Positions 10,601 through 19,400 of a stretch of 30,290 nucleotides of DNA are shown in pieces. A model generated the notes under the pieces. It had not been told where the DNA came from and ran no database searches. It saw only the letters and a program-made list of their open reading frames with translations. Made by a program: the position numbers and the translations under genes. This DNA is from CAYZMH01 sp964479445 (GTDB taxonomy: Bacteria > Bacteroidota > Bacteroidia > Bacteroidales > GCA-2748055): NCBI GenBank assembly GCA_964479445.1, contig CAYZMH010000040.1:1-30290 (forward strand), read 5' to 3'. The stretch's first letter is position 1, and each line of letters begins with the position of its first letter.

Positions 10601-11210
10601 CAAACTTCCCGATCACCAGGCGATCCCGTACCTGCCGGATCCCAATGGCATGCAGTGCCCTGAAAAGATTCTCATGGCGTGTATCCTGTTCTGCTGAAGT
10701 CAGATAGGTAAGCCGGTCATCATGGCACAACTCTGCATGCACGCCGAAAAAACGGTCGGGCTCCAGGGAAGGATCCCTGTAAGGTAACACGGCCAGTCCA
10801 AACTGCACACCCAGGTTCGGGAAGTGAAGCTGGTAATACCCGCGGGACAAATTCACCGTGGCAGTTACCCGGATGTCATCCGTTGTAACGGCACTTCCTG
10901 CCGCTACCTGGTTCCCATGGAAATCCGTAATGGTGTAATCCAGGTCACCCGTCTCCGGCACCCCGGACAATACCTTCCATTTCAGTTCATGATCTACGCC
11001 GGGCTCAAAATAGAACAGGTGCGGATCCAACGTTCCCAGTTCCGTGATGGACGCGGGACTGCCTTCATTGCCTGCGGGAATCTCCCCGGAAGCAGCAAAA
11101 CCCGGGTTACCGGCAAGTAAAAAAAATAGAACCAGGCTAGCCAGAGGAGCTATGAACCGGATTGTCCCCTCACAACGCCAACCTCTGAATAAACCCTTCC
11201 ATGCATCCAT
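7644..11210 (-). CDS. T9SS-exported multidomain glycoside hydrolase-like protein, unassigned clan GH-A barrel
   Basis: A 1188-residue exported protein. The signal peptide is long (about residues 1-40, hydrophobic 19-35). After a beta-rich N-terminal region comes a TIM-barrel-like segment (about 150-470). It holds 'IEIWNEP' (Asn290, Glu291), the typical acid/base motif of clan GH-A, and 'GISEIGM' with Glu384 as likely nucleophile; both lie where expected near the ends of strands 4 and 7. Residues 470-860 appear to be beta-sandwich domains, including a carbohydrate-binding-like region around 'FNDRGKWFLWG'. Three related modules of about 78 residues follow (866-1100), then a type IX sorting domain ('MVYPNP' near 1112 to the end). 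I cannot place it in a GH family; GH39, GH5 and GH30-like folds are possible. It sits 34 bases after GH92 and 36 before a sulfatase, so an endo- or exo-acting glycanase in the same pathway is likely but inferred. Confidence 0.85.
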   Translation of the reverse strand: MDAWKGLFRGWRCEGTIRFIAPLASLVLFFLLAGNPGFAASGEIPAGNEGSPASITELGTLDPHLFYFEPGVDHELKWKVLSGVPETGDLDYTITDFHGNQVAAGSAVTTDDIRVTATVNLSRGYYQLHFPNLGVQFGLAVLPYRDPSLEPDRFFGVHAELCHDDRLTYLTSAEQDTRHENLFRALHAIGIRQVRDRLVIGKFAPRPDKWDWYGTDYRYDDARVLFEQYDIHFMPNNAIAPNWMRRADDVISGSNLEENKYPSDLLAYTDAYLKIYDRWQLPMQTIEIWNEPSGMTYDRLGPLIHAMTYAFHEAGHEVDLVSGVFAGIKEGYVKHLRSMGCWDALDMVTFHTYATPDQAENRTALYKNTAGGEENPYLPVGISEIGMKYIGGHWPSLSQEYDRAEMIVGNAVEARASGNEYFIPFKYLAARFSDGNNTTQHTLNDKYGTPFLSFASYAHSIQQLAHKEYLGDLMVEHSSLIRSRVFGDGTEAVAVLYNSGEAAIDMGIPVQSIHGMDGRVLNPGAGGEVVTEDRIVYVTFNQADLAGMIDSETTAMDLYQRGQDKDQMSPRKVKPVVLQHFADYDHLEYTDAGYRLGTIFQGQVPLSFQATNLSEEEKTIEVKLSLPAFLTTENDLERSLTIPARSTGMLGWYIQLDEEQSGFQGEISLSAADPADSLVAPVEFEVVCPRPVPDVLSSFASYRRIDFNDRGKWFLWGQPNSNLEMELENNTAWFSLSSTENKVGTKAFYPVSNYDFTDVKGLLVVAREDAQPGWESRYWPKISFGVDETGGAQYLGDKFPADGEVHWSYVEFEKLPVNVNDDNQTLDRDQINRFVVSTWHAVPEATVNFEVFDVYMVSDSILLEGSDYQVILEVTDQATGQPLEGATVEFGDSTYVTGQDGTITLEAVDYGFYMRVVEAAGYYPLEEAYAEVYSDTTFTWDLQRDLPDITLRVLDRSSQDPVYRATVSTGAGTWPSNEQGEVVLEDLSQDTLVYTITHGDYFTHTDTLELEGDSLFTIWLTPTYADVLFEVNDAAGPVPQAEVILEGRSGYTDSQGRLTFYNQPAREKYEYEIDTEGYETYVDSFFLEVDTTLSLALDSLTPVDRSFAGRSMMVYPNPAGDWLMIRCDIHGARVTLTDAMGRVLIRGKLEDHEGRVDLADIPEGVYYLEVSGEGRRYSRCVIRSDTGI
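7911..8615 (-). repeat. Three tandem Ig-like/carboxypeptidase-regulatory-like modules in the GH-A protein
   Basis: Residues 866-1100 split into three modules of 78-79 residues, each opening with a strand like 'VILEVTD', 'ITLRVLD' or 'VLFEVND', then a 'G.T..EG' or 'S.QG' turn and closing with 'DTTFTWDL', 'GDSLFTIWL' or 'DTTLSLAL'. They resemble prealbumin-like or Ig-like spacer domains. Similar modules occur in the M14 peptidase-like gene at 22771-24807. Confidence 0.7.
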
Positions 11211-11244
11211 ATTCGGTTATTTATAATCATTTAATAATGATCAC

Positions 11245-13665
11245 TTATCGTTCATCCCTCGAAAGCGACGGAGGTAACTCAACGGTCCCCCAGTAGTGGT
11301 TGGGTTCCGGACCCAGCTCCAGTTCCAGCTTTCCTCCCCGGGCAAATACCTCGTGATAAAACCAGCAACGATCCAGGGGCTTCCCGTTCAGTTTCGCCGA
11401 TTCAATATACATATTCTCCTTTGAGTTGTCCCGGGTTTCTATCACAAACTCCTTGCCGGGGTAATAATCGTTGTTAAGTGAAATCTTCACCCTGTCAAAT
11501 ACAGGACTGGTTATTTCATAATAGGGTTCGGTGGAAGCACCGCCGTCCAGGTCATACAACCCGATCGCCATCAGCACACCCAGTGCACCGGCCTTACCCT
11601 GGTCCTCATCTCCATTGTACCCTCCGTAGGGTGTGGTATCATTCAAAGCTGCTTTCACCTCCCGGATCCACTTCTGGGAAAGGTAAGGTGCCCCGGCATG
11701 ATTGAAGATATGCCCCATGCCATGCCCTGGCTCGTTCCCGTAATTGACCCAGTTGGTGGCATGCATCTTCTTGGTGCGCGCTACAAAACCATAGGGCTTA
11801 GACTTTTGAAAGCTCTCATCCAGGAATTCCACGTAGGCTTCATTCCCGCCAAACAACTGCGCCAGACCGGCAATATCATGCGGCACAAAATGGGTGTAAA
11901 TGGAAGAGTTGGACTCCACAAAGCCTTTGGTATGACGATAGTCGTCAATGGGTTTGAAATCCTCGATCCAGCTTCCGTCCTTCTCCCTGGGATGCATCAT
12001 GCCGGTTTCGGGATTCCATAGATTCTTATAGTTGGTGGCACGCGCCATCAGCATCTCGTAATCCCCGGTTTTACCCAGTGATCGGGCAATCTGTGCCAGT
12101 GTCCAGTCCAGGTAGGCATACTCCAGGGTCATGGTGGCGCCCCGGTCCACACCTTCAGGCACATTCTCAGGAACATATCCACGCTCCAGGTAATACTTCA
12201 TGGTACCCCGGTATGCATTCTTTCTGCGGAATACTGCCGAATCCCGTATCCCCTCGATGGAGGCGTTTTTTAAAAGTCCCGGGTAGACTCCTTCCATGTC
12301 GTAATTCCTGATACCCTTGTTCCACGCCGTGGCAAAAAAGTGCGACCCATCACCGATCATAATATAGGTATAATCCCCTCCGGCAGGCCCCCTGGGAACC
12401 AGTCCGCCGTTCTTATACATATCCACCATGGTGTTGCAGAACCCGTCCATGATCTCAGGGTAGGCCATCGACCAGAGGATGTTCAGGGTCCAGTGCGAGC
12501 CCCATAACCCGTCAAAATTATAATGGGGGAAACGTGGTTTCCCATCCTCCATGGCCACCCTTCTCACCACGGGATCATTACCGGTGTAGTCCAGGTAATA
12601 CCCGTTGGCATCACTTACGATCCGCCTTCCCTGCAGCGCATGCCACAGGTCGGTGAAAAATTTCACCTTCTGTTTCCGGGTTCCGCCGCTCACCTGGATC
12701 CGGTTCATCCAACGGTTCCACTCATCAAATGAGGCTTTCTTCACCCGGTCGAAATCCATATGATTGGCTTCATAATCCATGTTGTAGCGGGCATTCTCTA
12801 TTGATGTGTAAGAGAGGGCCACTTTCATCACCAGGCTCCGGGTTTCCGAAGGAAACGTAACAAAAGTCCCGGTTTTGGCTCCGCTTACCTGTGTCAGACT
12901 TTCCGGTTGCAACACCTGGTCTTTCCAGGCCCCGGAAGCAGAAAAAGGCTGGTCGAATTCCGCCCGGAAATAGACCTTCAGGGGCTTTTTGCGAAAACGC
13001 CCCTTATCCATCAGCATATACCCCTCCAGGGTTTGGTCATCCACACGCTCCACCTTTGCTCCGAGAGTCTTCCCATGGGCCAGGTAGGCCCCCAGGTCAA
13101 AGAGCACATGACGCTCCTTGTCATTGTGAAAGGTATACCGGTGAAACCCCACCCGTGTGGTCGAGGTCAGCTCCGCGGTGATGTCATAATCGGAAAGATA
13201 TACTTTGTGGTATCCCGGTTTGGCAACCTCCCCCTCGTGACTGAATTCCGACTGGTACACATCCATGCCCAGGTGCCCTTTCATTTCTCCGGTTACCGGC
13301 ATGACGGGGATCCCTGCCAGCTGCCAGCCATGAATGTGGCTGAAACAGCGGATGTGTTCACTGTCATACAGGTATCCTGAATGCCAGGTGCTTTCGGTGT
13401 CGGTGTCCGGACTCAGGTTCACCATGCCAAACGGACGCGAAGCGGAAGAGAAATAGAACCAGCGGGAATCATGGGTGTCGATAAACGGATTGACATAATC
13501 CACCGGGTTTTCCACAAACTGTTCATTGGTTGCTTTCTGACCGCGGGTACCGGTCTGACAGGAAATTAAAAGAGAAGCGATCCCGAGAATCGCTATCCTG
13601 TTTACAGGGGTCCTGAAACCGCTGAACCGCAGGGATAAGATACGAATAATATGTTTCATCTTCAT
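11245..13665 (-). CDS. GH92-family alpha-mannosidase-like lipoprotein, divergent
   Basis: An 806-residue protein matching GH92, calcium-dependent inverting exo-alpha-mannosidases. The N-terminus 'VDYVNPFIDT' (about 57-66) and 'RPFGMVNLSPDT' are typical of the family's N-terminal beta domain. The barrel includes 'GDGSHFFATAWNKG', 'GNEPGHGMGHIFNHAG' (643-658, Glu645 as likely general acid) and 'NGDEDQGKAGALGVL' (Asp686 and Asp688, matching the usual GNDDxGxxSAWYV base region). Several normally fixed residues around these motifs differ (GHGMGH for SHHIPY; GALGVL for SAWYVF), so this is a distant branch and the linkage or sugar may differ. The lipobox is 'LLISC' (Cys36) after a long n-region; a start at Met3 is equally possible. 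It lies 18 bases after the GH3 stop, consistent with one transcript. Confidence 0.88.
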   Translation of the reverse strand: MKMKHIIRILSLRFSGFRTPVNRIAILGIASLLISCQTGTRGQKATNEQFVENPVDYVNPFIDTHDSRWFYFSSASRPFGMVNLSPDTDTESTWHSGYLYDSEHIRCFSHIHGWQLAGIPVMPVTGEMKGHLGMDVYQSEFSHEGEVAKPGYHKVYLSDYDITAELTSTTRVGFHRYTFHNDKERHVLFDLGAYLAHGKTLGAKVERVDDQTLEGYMLMDKGRFRKKPLKVYFRAEFDQPFSASGAWKDQVLQPESLTQVSGAKTGTFVTFPSETRSLVMKVALSYTSIENARYNMDYEANHMDFDRVKKASFDEWNRWMNRIQVSGGTRKQKVKFFTDLWHALQGRRIVSDANGYYLDYTGNDPVVRRVAMEDGKPRFPHYNFDGLWGSHWTLNILWSMAYPEIMDGFCNTMVDMYKNGGLVPRGPAGGDYTYIMIGDGSHFFATAWNKGIRNYDMEGVYPGLLKNASIEGIRDSAVFRRKNAYRGTMKYYLERGYVPENVPEGVDRGATMTLEYAYLDWTLAQIARSLGKTGDYEMLMARATNYKNLWNPETGMMHPREKDGSWIEDFKPIDDYRHTKGFVESNSSIYTHFVPHDIAGLAQLFGGNEAYVEFLDESFQKSKPYGFVARTKKMHATNWVNYGNEPGHGMGHIFNHAGAPYLSQKWIREVKAALNDTTPYGGYNGDEDQGKAGALGVLMAIGLYDLDGGASTEPYYEITSPVFDRVKISLNNDYYPGKEFVIETRDNSKENMYIESAKLNGKPLDRCWFYHEVFARGGKLELELGPEPNHYWGTVELPPSLSRDER

Positions 13666-13683
13666 GAGTATATGCGTTTATTG

Positions 13684-16353
13684 CTATTTCCAGGCAACCG
13701 TTTCTCTTAGTCGTATATCCCGGGATGAGCTTCCCAGGAGCAGTTCGAATTCACCAGGTTCAGTGACCCACTCATCCGAACCGGGATCGTAATAGGCCAG
13801 GTCCTCTTCCTGCAATACCAGTTCGATTTCCCGGGATTCACCGGGTTCCAGAAATACCTTTTTAAAATCTTTCAACTCTTTGGCCGGTCGCTCCAGGCTG
13901 GATTCCATATCTCTCACATAAAGCTGTGTTGCCTCACCACCGGCCCGTTCACCCGTATTGGTGACGGTGAATTCCACCAGGATCCGGTCGGAACGCACCC
14001 TCGTCTGCAGACTCTCATAAGTAAAGTCAGTGTACGATAAACCATGTCCGAACGGAAAAAGAGGTTCCACCTGGCGGGTATCATAATGGCGGTAGCCCAC
14101 ATAAATCCCCTCGCCGTATTCCATATCGATAAACTCTTTGTCCTCGCTGCTCAGCACATCGTCCACATCCATATTCAATGCATATTCCCCGTCAAAATCA
14201 GGGGCCGGGTAGTATTCAGCAACCGGTGTGTCCTCCCAGTCCCGCATCCATGAAACAGGCAATTTACCAGAAGGATTGATCCGGCCGAAAAGAATACCGG
14301 CCAGTACCTCCCCGCCATATTGACCCGGGTACCACGCCTCCACTAGTCCGGCCACATCGTCCACCCAGTTGTTGATCAAGAGCGGTGTTCCGTTGTTCAG
14401 GACCACTACGGTTCGCGGGTTGGCAGCAGCCACCCTTCGGATCAGTTCATCCTGCCCCTCCGGCAGGTAGAGGGACGGAAGATCAGCGCCCTCCCGCTCT
14501 TCATAGAGGGTCAGTCCGGCAAAGATAACGGCAGCATCAGCTTCCCTGGCTGCCTGGACTGCCTTTTCGATGGAGGTAGCATTCGCCTTTTGCATACCCA
14601 GGATACATGCCGCCTTGAATCCGCGATGCCTGTATTCCACCCTGATCCGGTGATGGCTGCCCTTTTCCAGCTGAACGGTCTCCCGTACTTTTAACAGGAC
14701 AGGGGTGCGGGTAATGGTGTCGGTGGGGTAAATCTCCCGGTAGCGCTCCAGGTCTTTTTCTGCAAGCTCACTGTATAGCGCACGCGCCTGTACATCCCAT
14801 GTATCAATGATCTTTTTACCATCCAGGTAGAGGCGTACGCCATCATCTGCGCTTACACTTATCTCGTAAGCGCCGCTCTCTTCAGACACAAGCCAACCCG
14901 ACCACCGTGCGGAAAAAGCAGAACGGTTCAACCGATCATCGGGAGAAAATATGCGCCAGTCAAAGGCGATCTGTTCATCCGTCCGGGTAACCAACGGCTC
15001 CCCGTTCAGGTTCCCGTTATTGAAATACTCTGCCTGCAATCCTTTTGCCGAGCGATCCGGGGTAACCAGCTGATCCCTTTCCACGGGAAAAATATCTTTT
15101 CTCCGGATGATCCCCGGTTCGTTGATCACCTCCACATCGGAACCCACCTCGCTGCGGATCCCTTCCAGCGGCGTAATGGTCTCTGTGGCACAGATGTAAG
15201 AGCTACCCCATCCCCCCAGGCGCATGAAAGGGGCGTTCGGACCAATCACGGCAATCCGGTCGATTGCCTCCGGATCCAGGGGCAATACCCCGTTTTCATT
15301 TTTCAACAATACGATCCCCTCTTCCGCTCCACGAGTAGCTACTTCCCTGGTATCGGGAGCCGGGATCGTGAAATCATCATGCTGATCCCATACCCCGGAG
15401 TGTACCAGGGCCCAGAGGATCCGGCGGACTTTACCGTCCACCACGCTTTCATCCACTTCCCCGCTGCGAACCCGCTCCAGCAATACATCGCCGAAACAAA
15501 CTTCCCGGGGCATCTCCAGGTCAAGTCCCGTGGTAACCGGATCGGTCGCACGCTTGGTAGCCCCCCAATCCGACATAACAAAACCACGGTAACCCCAGCG
15601 CTCTTTCAGTATTTCATTCAGCAGGTAATCATGCTCCGAACAAAATGCGCCGTTTACCCGGTTATAGGCACTCATGAAGGTATAGGGATTGGCCTCCTGC
15701 GCCAACCGCCGGAAGCCATAGAGATAGATCTCATGCAGCGGCCGCTCATCCACTGCCATATTGATCGCATTGCGCTCGTAATCGGTATTGTTGCATGCAT
15801 AATGCTTGACCGATACCATCACCCCTTCTTCCTGCACCCCCTTCACGAAAGAGACGCCCGATTCAGCGGTCAGGTAGGGGTCTTCGCTGAAATATTCAAA
15901 ATTTCTCCCACCATAGGGAACACGCTGTATATTCATACCCGGAGCCAGCAGGCAATGGATGTTTTTCCACCGGGATTCCAGGCCCATCGCTTTGCCGGTC
16001 TCCCCGATCAGCGAACGGTTCCATGTACTCGAAAGGACCACCGGGATCGGGAAGGAAGTGGTCTTAACGGAATCCACCACCCCGGGAGGGTATAAAGGCG
16101 TGCGGGATTCAGGGCGTACCCCCACCGGACCATTGGCAAAATTGATCTCCGGCACACCCGCCGAAGGGATGGCCGCAATGCCCCAATAATCCCTCCCGGT
16201 AACCAGCTGCACCTTTTCTTCCAGGGTCATTTGCTGTAAGATGGAGTCCACCCGTTGCTGAACCTTTTGCTCCTTGCCGGACGACTGCCCGCATGAAGAG
16301 AATAACACCAAAGCAACAACAAGGAGTGATCCAGCAGATAGAAAAAATTTCAT
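13684..16353 (-). CDS. GH3 family beta-glycosidase lipoprotein with inserted PA14 domain
   Basis: An 889-residue retaining exo-beta-glycosidase. The lipobox is 'LFSSC' (Cys21). The N-terminal barrel carries 'KHYACN' (183-188) and the nucleophile motif 'FVMSDWGA' with Asp262. The second domain is split by a PA14 module (about 438-590, 'AEYFNNGNLNGEPLV' and 'VSADDGVRLYLDG'). The likely acid/base is Glu621 in 'EEREGADLPSLYLP'. A fibronectin type III-like domain (about 780-885) ends the protein. This order is that of GH3 beta-glucosidases with an inserted PA14, which in studied cases shapes the substrate pocket. Beta-glucosidase, beta-xylosidase and other exo activities are all possible. It is the first gene after the hairpin terminator at 16414-16446, so it should be either first in the operon or reached by read-through. 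I see no clear promoter in the short gap. Confidence 0.93.
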   Translation of the reverse strand: MKFFLSAGSLLVVALVLFSSCGQSSGKEQKVQQRVDSILQQMTLEEKVQLVTGRDYWGIAAIPSAGVPEINFANGPVGVRPESRTPLYPPGVVDSVKTTSFPIPVVLSSTWNRSLIGETGKAMGLESRWKNIHCLLAPGMNIQRVPYGGRNFEYFSEDPYLTAESGVSFVKGVQEEGVMVSVKHYACNNTDYERNAINMAVDERPLHEIYLYGFRRLAQEANPYTFMSAYNRVNGAFCSEHDYLLNEILKERWGYRGFVMSDWGATKRATDPVTTGLDLEMPREVCFGDVLLERVRSGEVDESVVDGKVRRILWALVHSGVWDQHDDFTIPAPDTREVATRGAEEGIVLLKNENGVLPLDPEAIDRIAVIGPNAPFMRLGGWGSSYICATETITPLEGIRSEVGSDVEVINEPGIIRRKDIFPVERDQLVTPDRSAKGLQAEYFNNGNLNGEPLVTRTDEQIAFDWRIFSPDDRLNRSAFSARWSGWLVSEESGAYEISVSADDGVRLYLDGKKIIDTWDVQARALYSELAEKDLERYREIYPTDTITRTPVLLKVRETVQLEKGSHHRIRVEYRHRGFKAACILGMQKANATSIEKAVQAAREADAAVIFAGLTLYEEREGADLPSLYLPEGQDELIRRVAAANPRTVVVLNNGTPLLINNWVDDVAGLVEAWYPGQYGGEVLAGILFGRINPSGKLPVSWMRDWEDTPVAEYYPAPDFDGEYALNMDVDDVLSSEDKEFIDMEYGEGIYVGYRHYDTRQVEPLFPFGHGLSYTDFTYESLQTRVRSDRILVEFTVTNTGERAGGEATQLYVRDMESSLERPAKELKDFKKVFLEPGESREIELVLQEEDLAYYDPGSDEWVTEPGEFELLLGSSSRDIRLRETVAWK

Positions 16354-16413
16354 GAATGATAGGTATTAATTTTCTTATAGATCCATTGATAAGGAAATTG
16401 TTACTCAGCACTT

Positions 16414-16446
16414 AAAAAAGGCCGGCCACTTTTGGCCGGCCTTTTA
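16414..16446 (-). terminator. Strong intrinsic terminator after the lamin-tail protein gene
   Basis: An inverted repeat of 13 bases per arm (16416-16428 and 16433-16445, core GGCCGGCC flanked by A or T runs) with a 4-base loop. Read on the minus strand it ends in six Ts. It lies about 40 bases past the stop of the 1308-residue gene and before GH3. The symmetric A/T flanks mean it could work in both directions. Confidence 0.9.
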
Positions 16447-16484
16447 CTCAACGTTTCCTAAACCAACTAACTAACCAACTACTA

Positions 16485-19400
16485 TTATCTTGACTTCACA
16501 AACTTGGTGATGGAAGTCACCTGGTCGCCTTTTTCGACAACCAGCAGGTAAATACCATCCGAAAGCTGTGAAACATTGATTCCGCTGTGCGCTTCGGCAG
16601 ACGGCATGGAAACAAGGGTCTGACCCAGCACATTCTTCACGGTAACCTGGCTGTTCATGGTCAGGTTCTCCACGTAAAGCATGCTGCGAACCGGGTTCGG
16701 GTAAACCGACATCTCCGCCATCGTATGATCCGCGGTGGAAACCAGGATCTCGATGTCATAGAATACGGTCAGTTCACCGTTACCGGAAACAACCTTCACC
16801 TGGTATCCGTCCAGGATCTCCCCGGAAGCGACCTCGTTGCCATCGGCATCCACTACGGAGACTACTGCTTCAGGTGCGGGGATCAGGATGGCCAGCAGCT
16901 CGCTGACGGTGGTTCCTTCTTCCACGCCCATGATCATCCTGGCCTCCTCGTTCACGGTTTTCACATCTGAAAGGACATACGCAAGGTTTCCTGTCTCCTC
17001 CTGAAGGAAATGCAGGTAGTATGTGACTTCCTGTGTGCCGTCTTCAGATTCTACAAGTAGGTAGTCATCAAAGGCCACAGTGCCTTCCGCACGTTCAAAA
17101 CCGGCCTTGTCATAAACGGTAACGGTAACACCTTCCGGAATGATCAGGTTGTCCAGGAACGCAGGTACCGTAACACCCTGTCCGATCAGGGAAATGATAA
17201 ACAGGTCCTGGTCCACTTCATACAGATCAGAGGTCACATAGGCCATGTTGTCACCGAGTGAGGGCTGCAGTTCATATACAATGGAGTCAACCGTATTCTG
17301 CGCAATTACGGTGAAATGATAATCATCACTCACGGTCGCATCCACGAATACCGTATCGTTGTTCAGCACTTTTGTGGGAACAAGTCCCCCGTCGCTGTCT
17401 TTGATATAAAGGCTGGCTAACGGCGGCTGTTCGATCTCATCGAGCAGCGCTGCCAGGGTCATGTCATATCCGAATCCGGATATCACGCCGGTATTGCCGT
17501 CAATGTCGATGGTCACATCCGAACCGTCAACGGTAGTCAGTACCGCATCATCATCCAGCGGTGTGGTGGATATGACATACTTGGTCACATTCACTGAATC
17601 AGCGGAGATCACCTTCAGCGTGTCATCTGCCGCAATGGCATCATCTATAGCTTTAGGCATTCCGTCCACGTTGCTCAGCACCTCGAGGGTCTGACCGGTA
17701 TCGGGCTGGATCAGGTTGGCATAGAACTGCTCAACCGTCTCACCCCAGCTGACCCCTTCAATGAAGAGTTCTCCTTCGTATCCATCGTCCACCATGTAAA
17801 GCACAGAGCTTACCGTGGATTTGTACACAGAGGTCGGATCCATGGTGTGGCTACCTACATTGAAGGAGATGCCACCCCAGTTCAGGTTGATCCCCTGGAA
17901 CTCATCGCCTATCTGGTTGGCCCACCAGTCACTGGTCTCTTCGGTTCCTGCCCATCCCCGTTCATATTCAGTTCCGGGAGTGACGAAATGGGACTTCCGC
18001 CGGAAGGAGATTCTGCTGGTGTTATCATAAGTACGACCGCCAATATTGTAAAGACCCTCGGTATTGGTCGTACCCCAGAACTCTACCAGTTCAAAGTCAG
18101 CCGGATCGCCAATCACTTTTTCACCCGTACGGATGGAGTCATTGGTAATCTTAAAGATGAATATGTTCTGAACTCCGCTGGGGAAGTTGATCATGCTCCG
18201 CTTGAACATATTGGTTTCGCCCCAAGGATTCAGACGGGCATCCAGCATAACATCACTTTCGTCATAACACCAGGGTTCCTCTTTTCCGTCGCGGTGGTCG
18301 GCATTCCCGATGACAAACACATCCTTGGGTTCTAAAATGGGATCCACGCTGGGATCAAACTCCAGGATACCCGGATTCGCATCATACAATGCTTCCGTGG
18401 CCGGCCACTTGTAACCCGGGATATAAGGACGCTCTTCGCGGTACCGGTCTTCATACGGATCGGCTTCCAGGGTGGGAATGGCATTTTGAATAGCCTGTGC
18501 AGGCGTGATCCCGTTCACCTTGGAGATAAGGATCATGTACTTGGACATATCAATGGGCTCGGTACCCGGATTGGCAAGCTCAAGAGCTGCATTCCAGCGC
18601 TGGCGCCCCAGGAGCTCACTGATGATGGGTTCCGACTCAAACGGCTGTACTAAATCAGCAGGCAAATCTTTCTCAAAGATCACCTGGTAGGTACGCGTGA
18701 TCGTGTCAGACTCGGAAGTAACTGTGAAATTGGTGGTCCGCTGTTCAAGGTTGCCTGTAATATTATCAGCAGGCTCCACTTTAACAGTGGCATTGGCATC
18801 CACCTTATGCGCAACCAGGGCTGGTACCTGGGTGGTATTCATGGGAAGCTTGATCCTGTAAAGCAAGGTATTGGAATCAAATGACGGAATGGTATCCGAA
18901 GCATTCCATACCAGCGGATCAAGGAAATCCGGCCTGTCGGGCCATGTAATGGCACCAAGATTAGCGTTATCACTTGCCTCATACCCCTGCACATCAATGT
19001 AATACTCTTTCACAGTAGAATTGTCTTCGGCAGTAACTTTCAGGATGTCCCCGGCTTTCAGGTCAACCCGCTCTTCACCATCCACGAAATCAATCTCCCA
19101 GGTTGCGTCAGGCGCTTTCTCCAGGTATTTGTAAAGGGTGTCCACGCGCGCGGCAAAGGGCACATCCCCAATAGTATCGATATCCGGATCCCCTTCGGTG
19201 ACATAATAGGGGGTTCCACCAAACACGGGAACGCCCTCGTCTGTGATCTCGGAGAGAAACCTTCTCGGGAACACCTCTGCCATATCCGTTGCCGGAGCCT
19301 CGACCTGTATATCAAACTCCATCATCTCCACTTCATCTCCGCAGGCATACAGCACAAGCGTGTCTCCGTCCTGTGCAATGGTGTGCTCCTCACCGAAATC

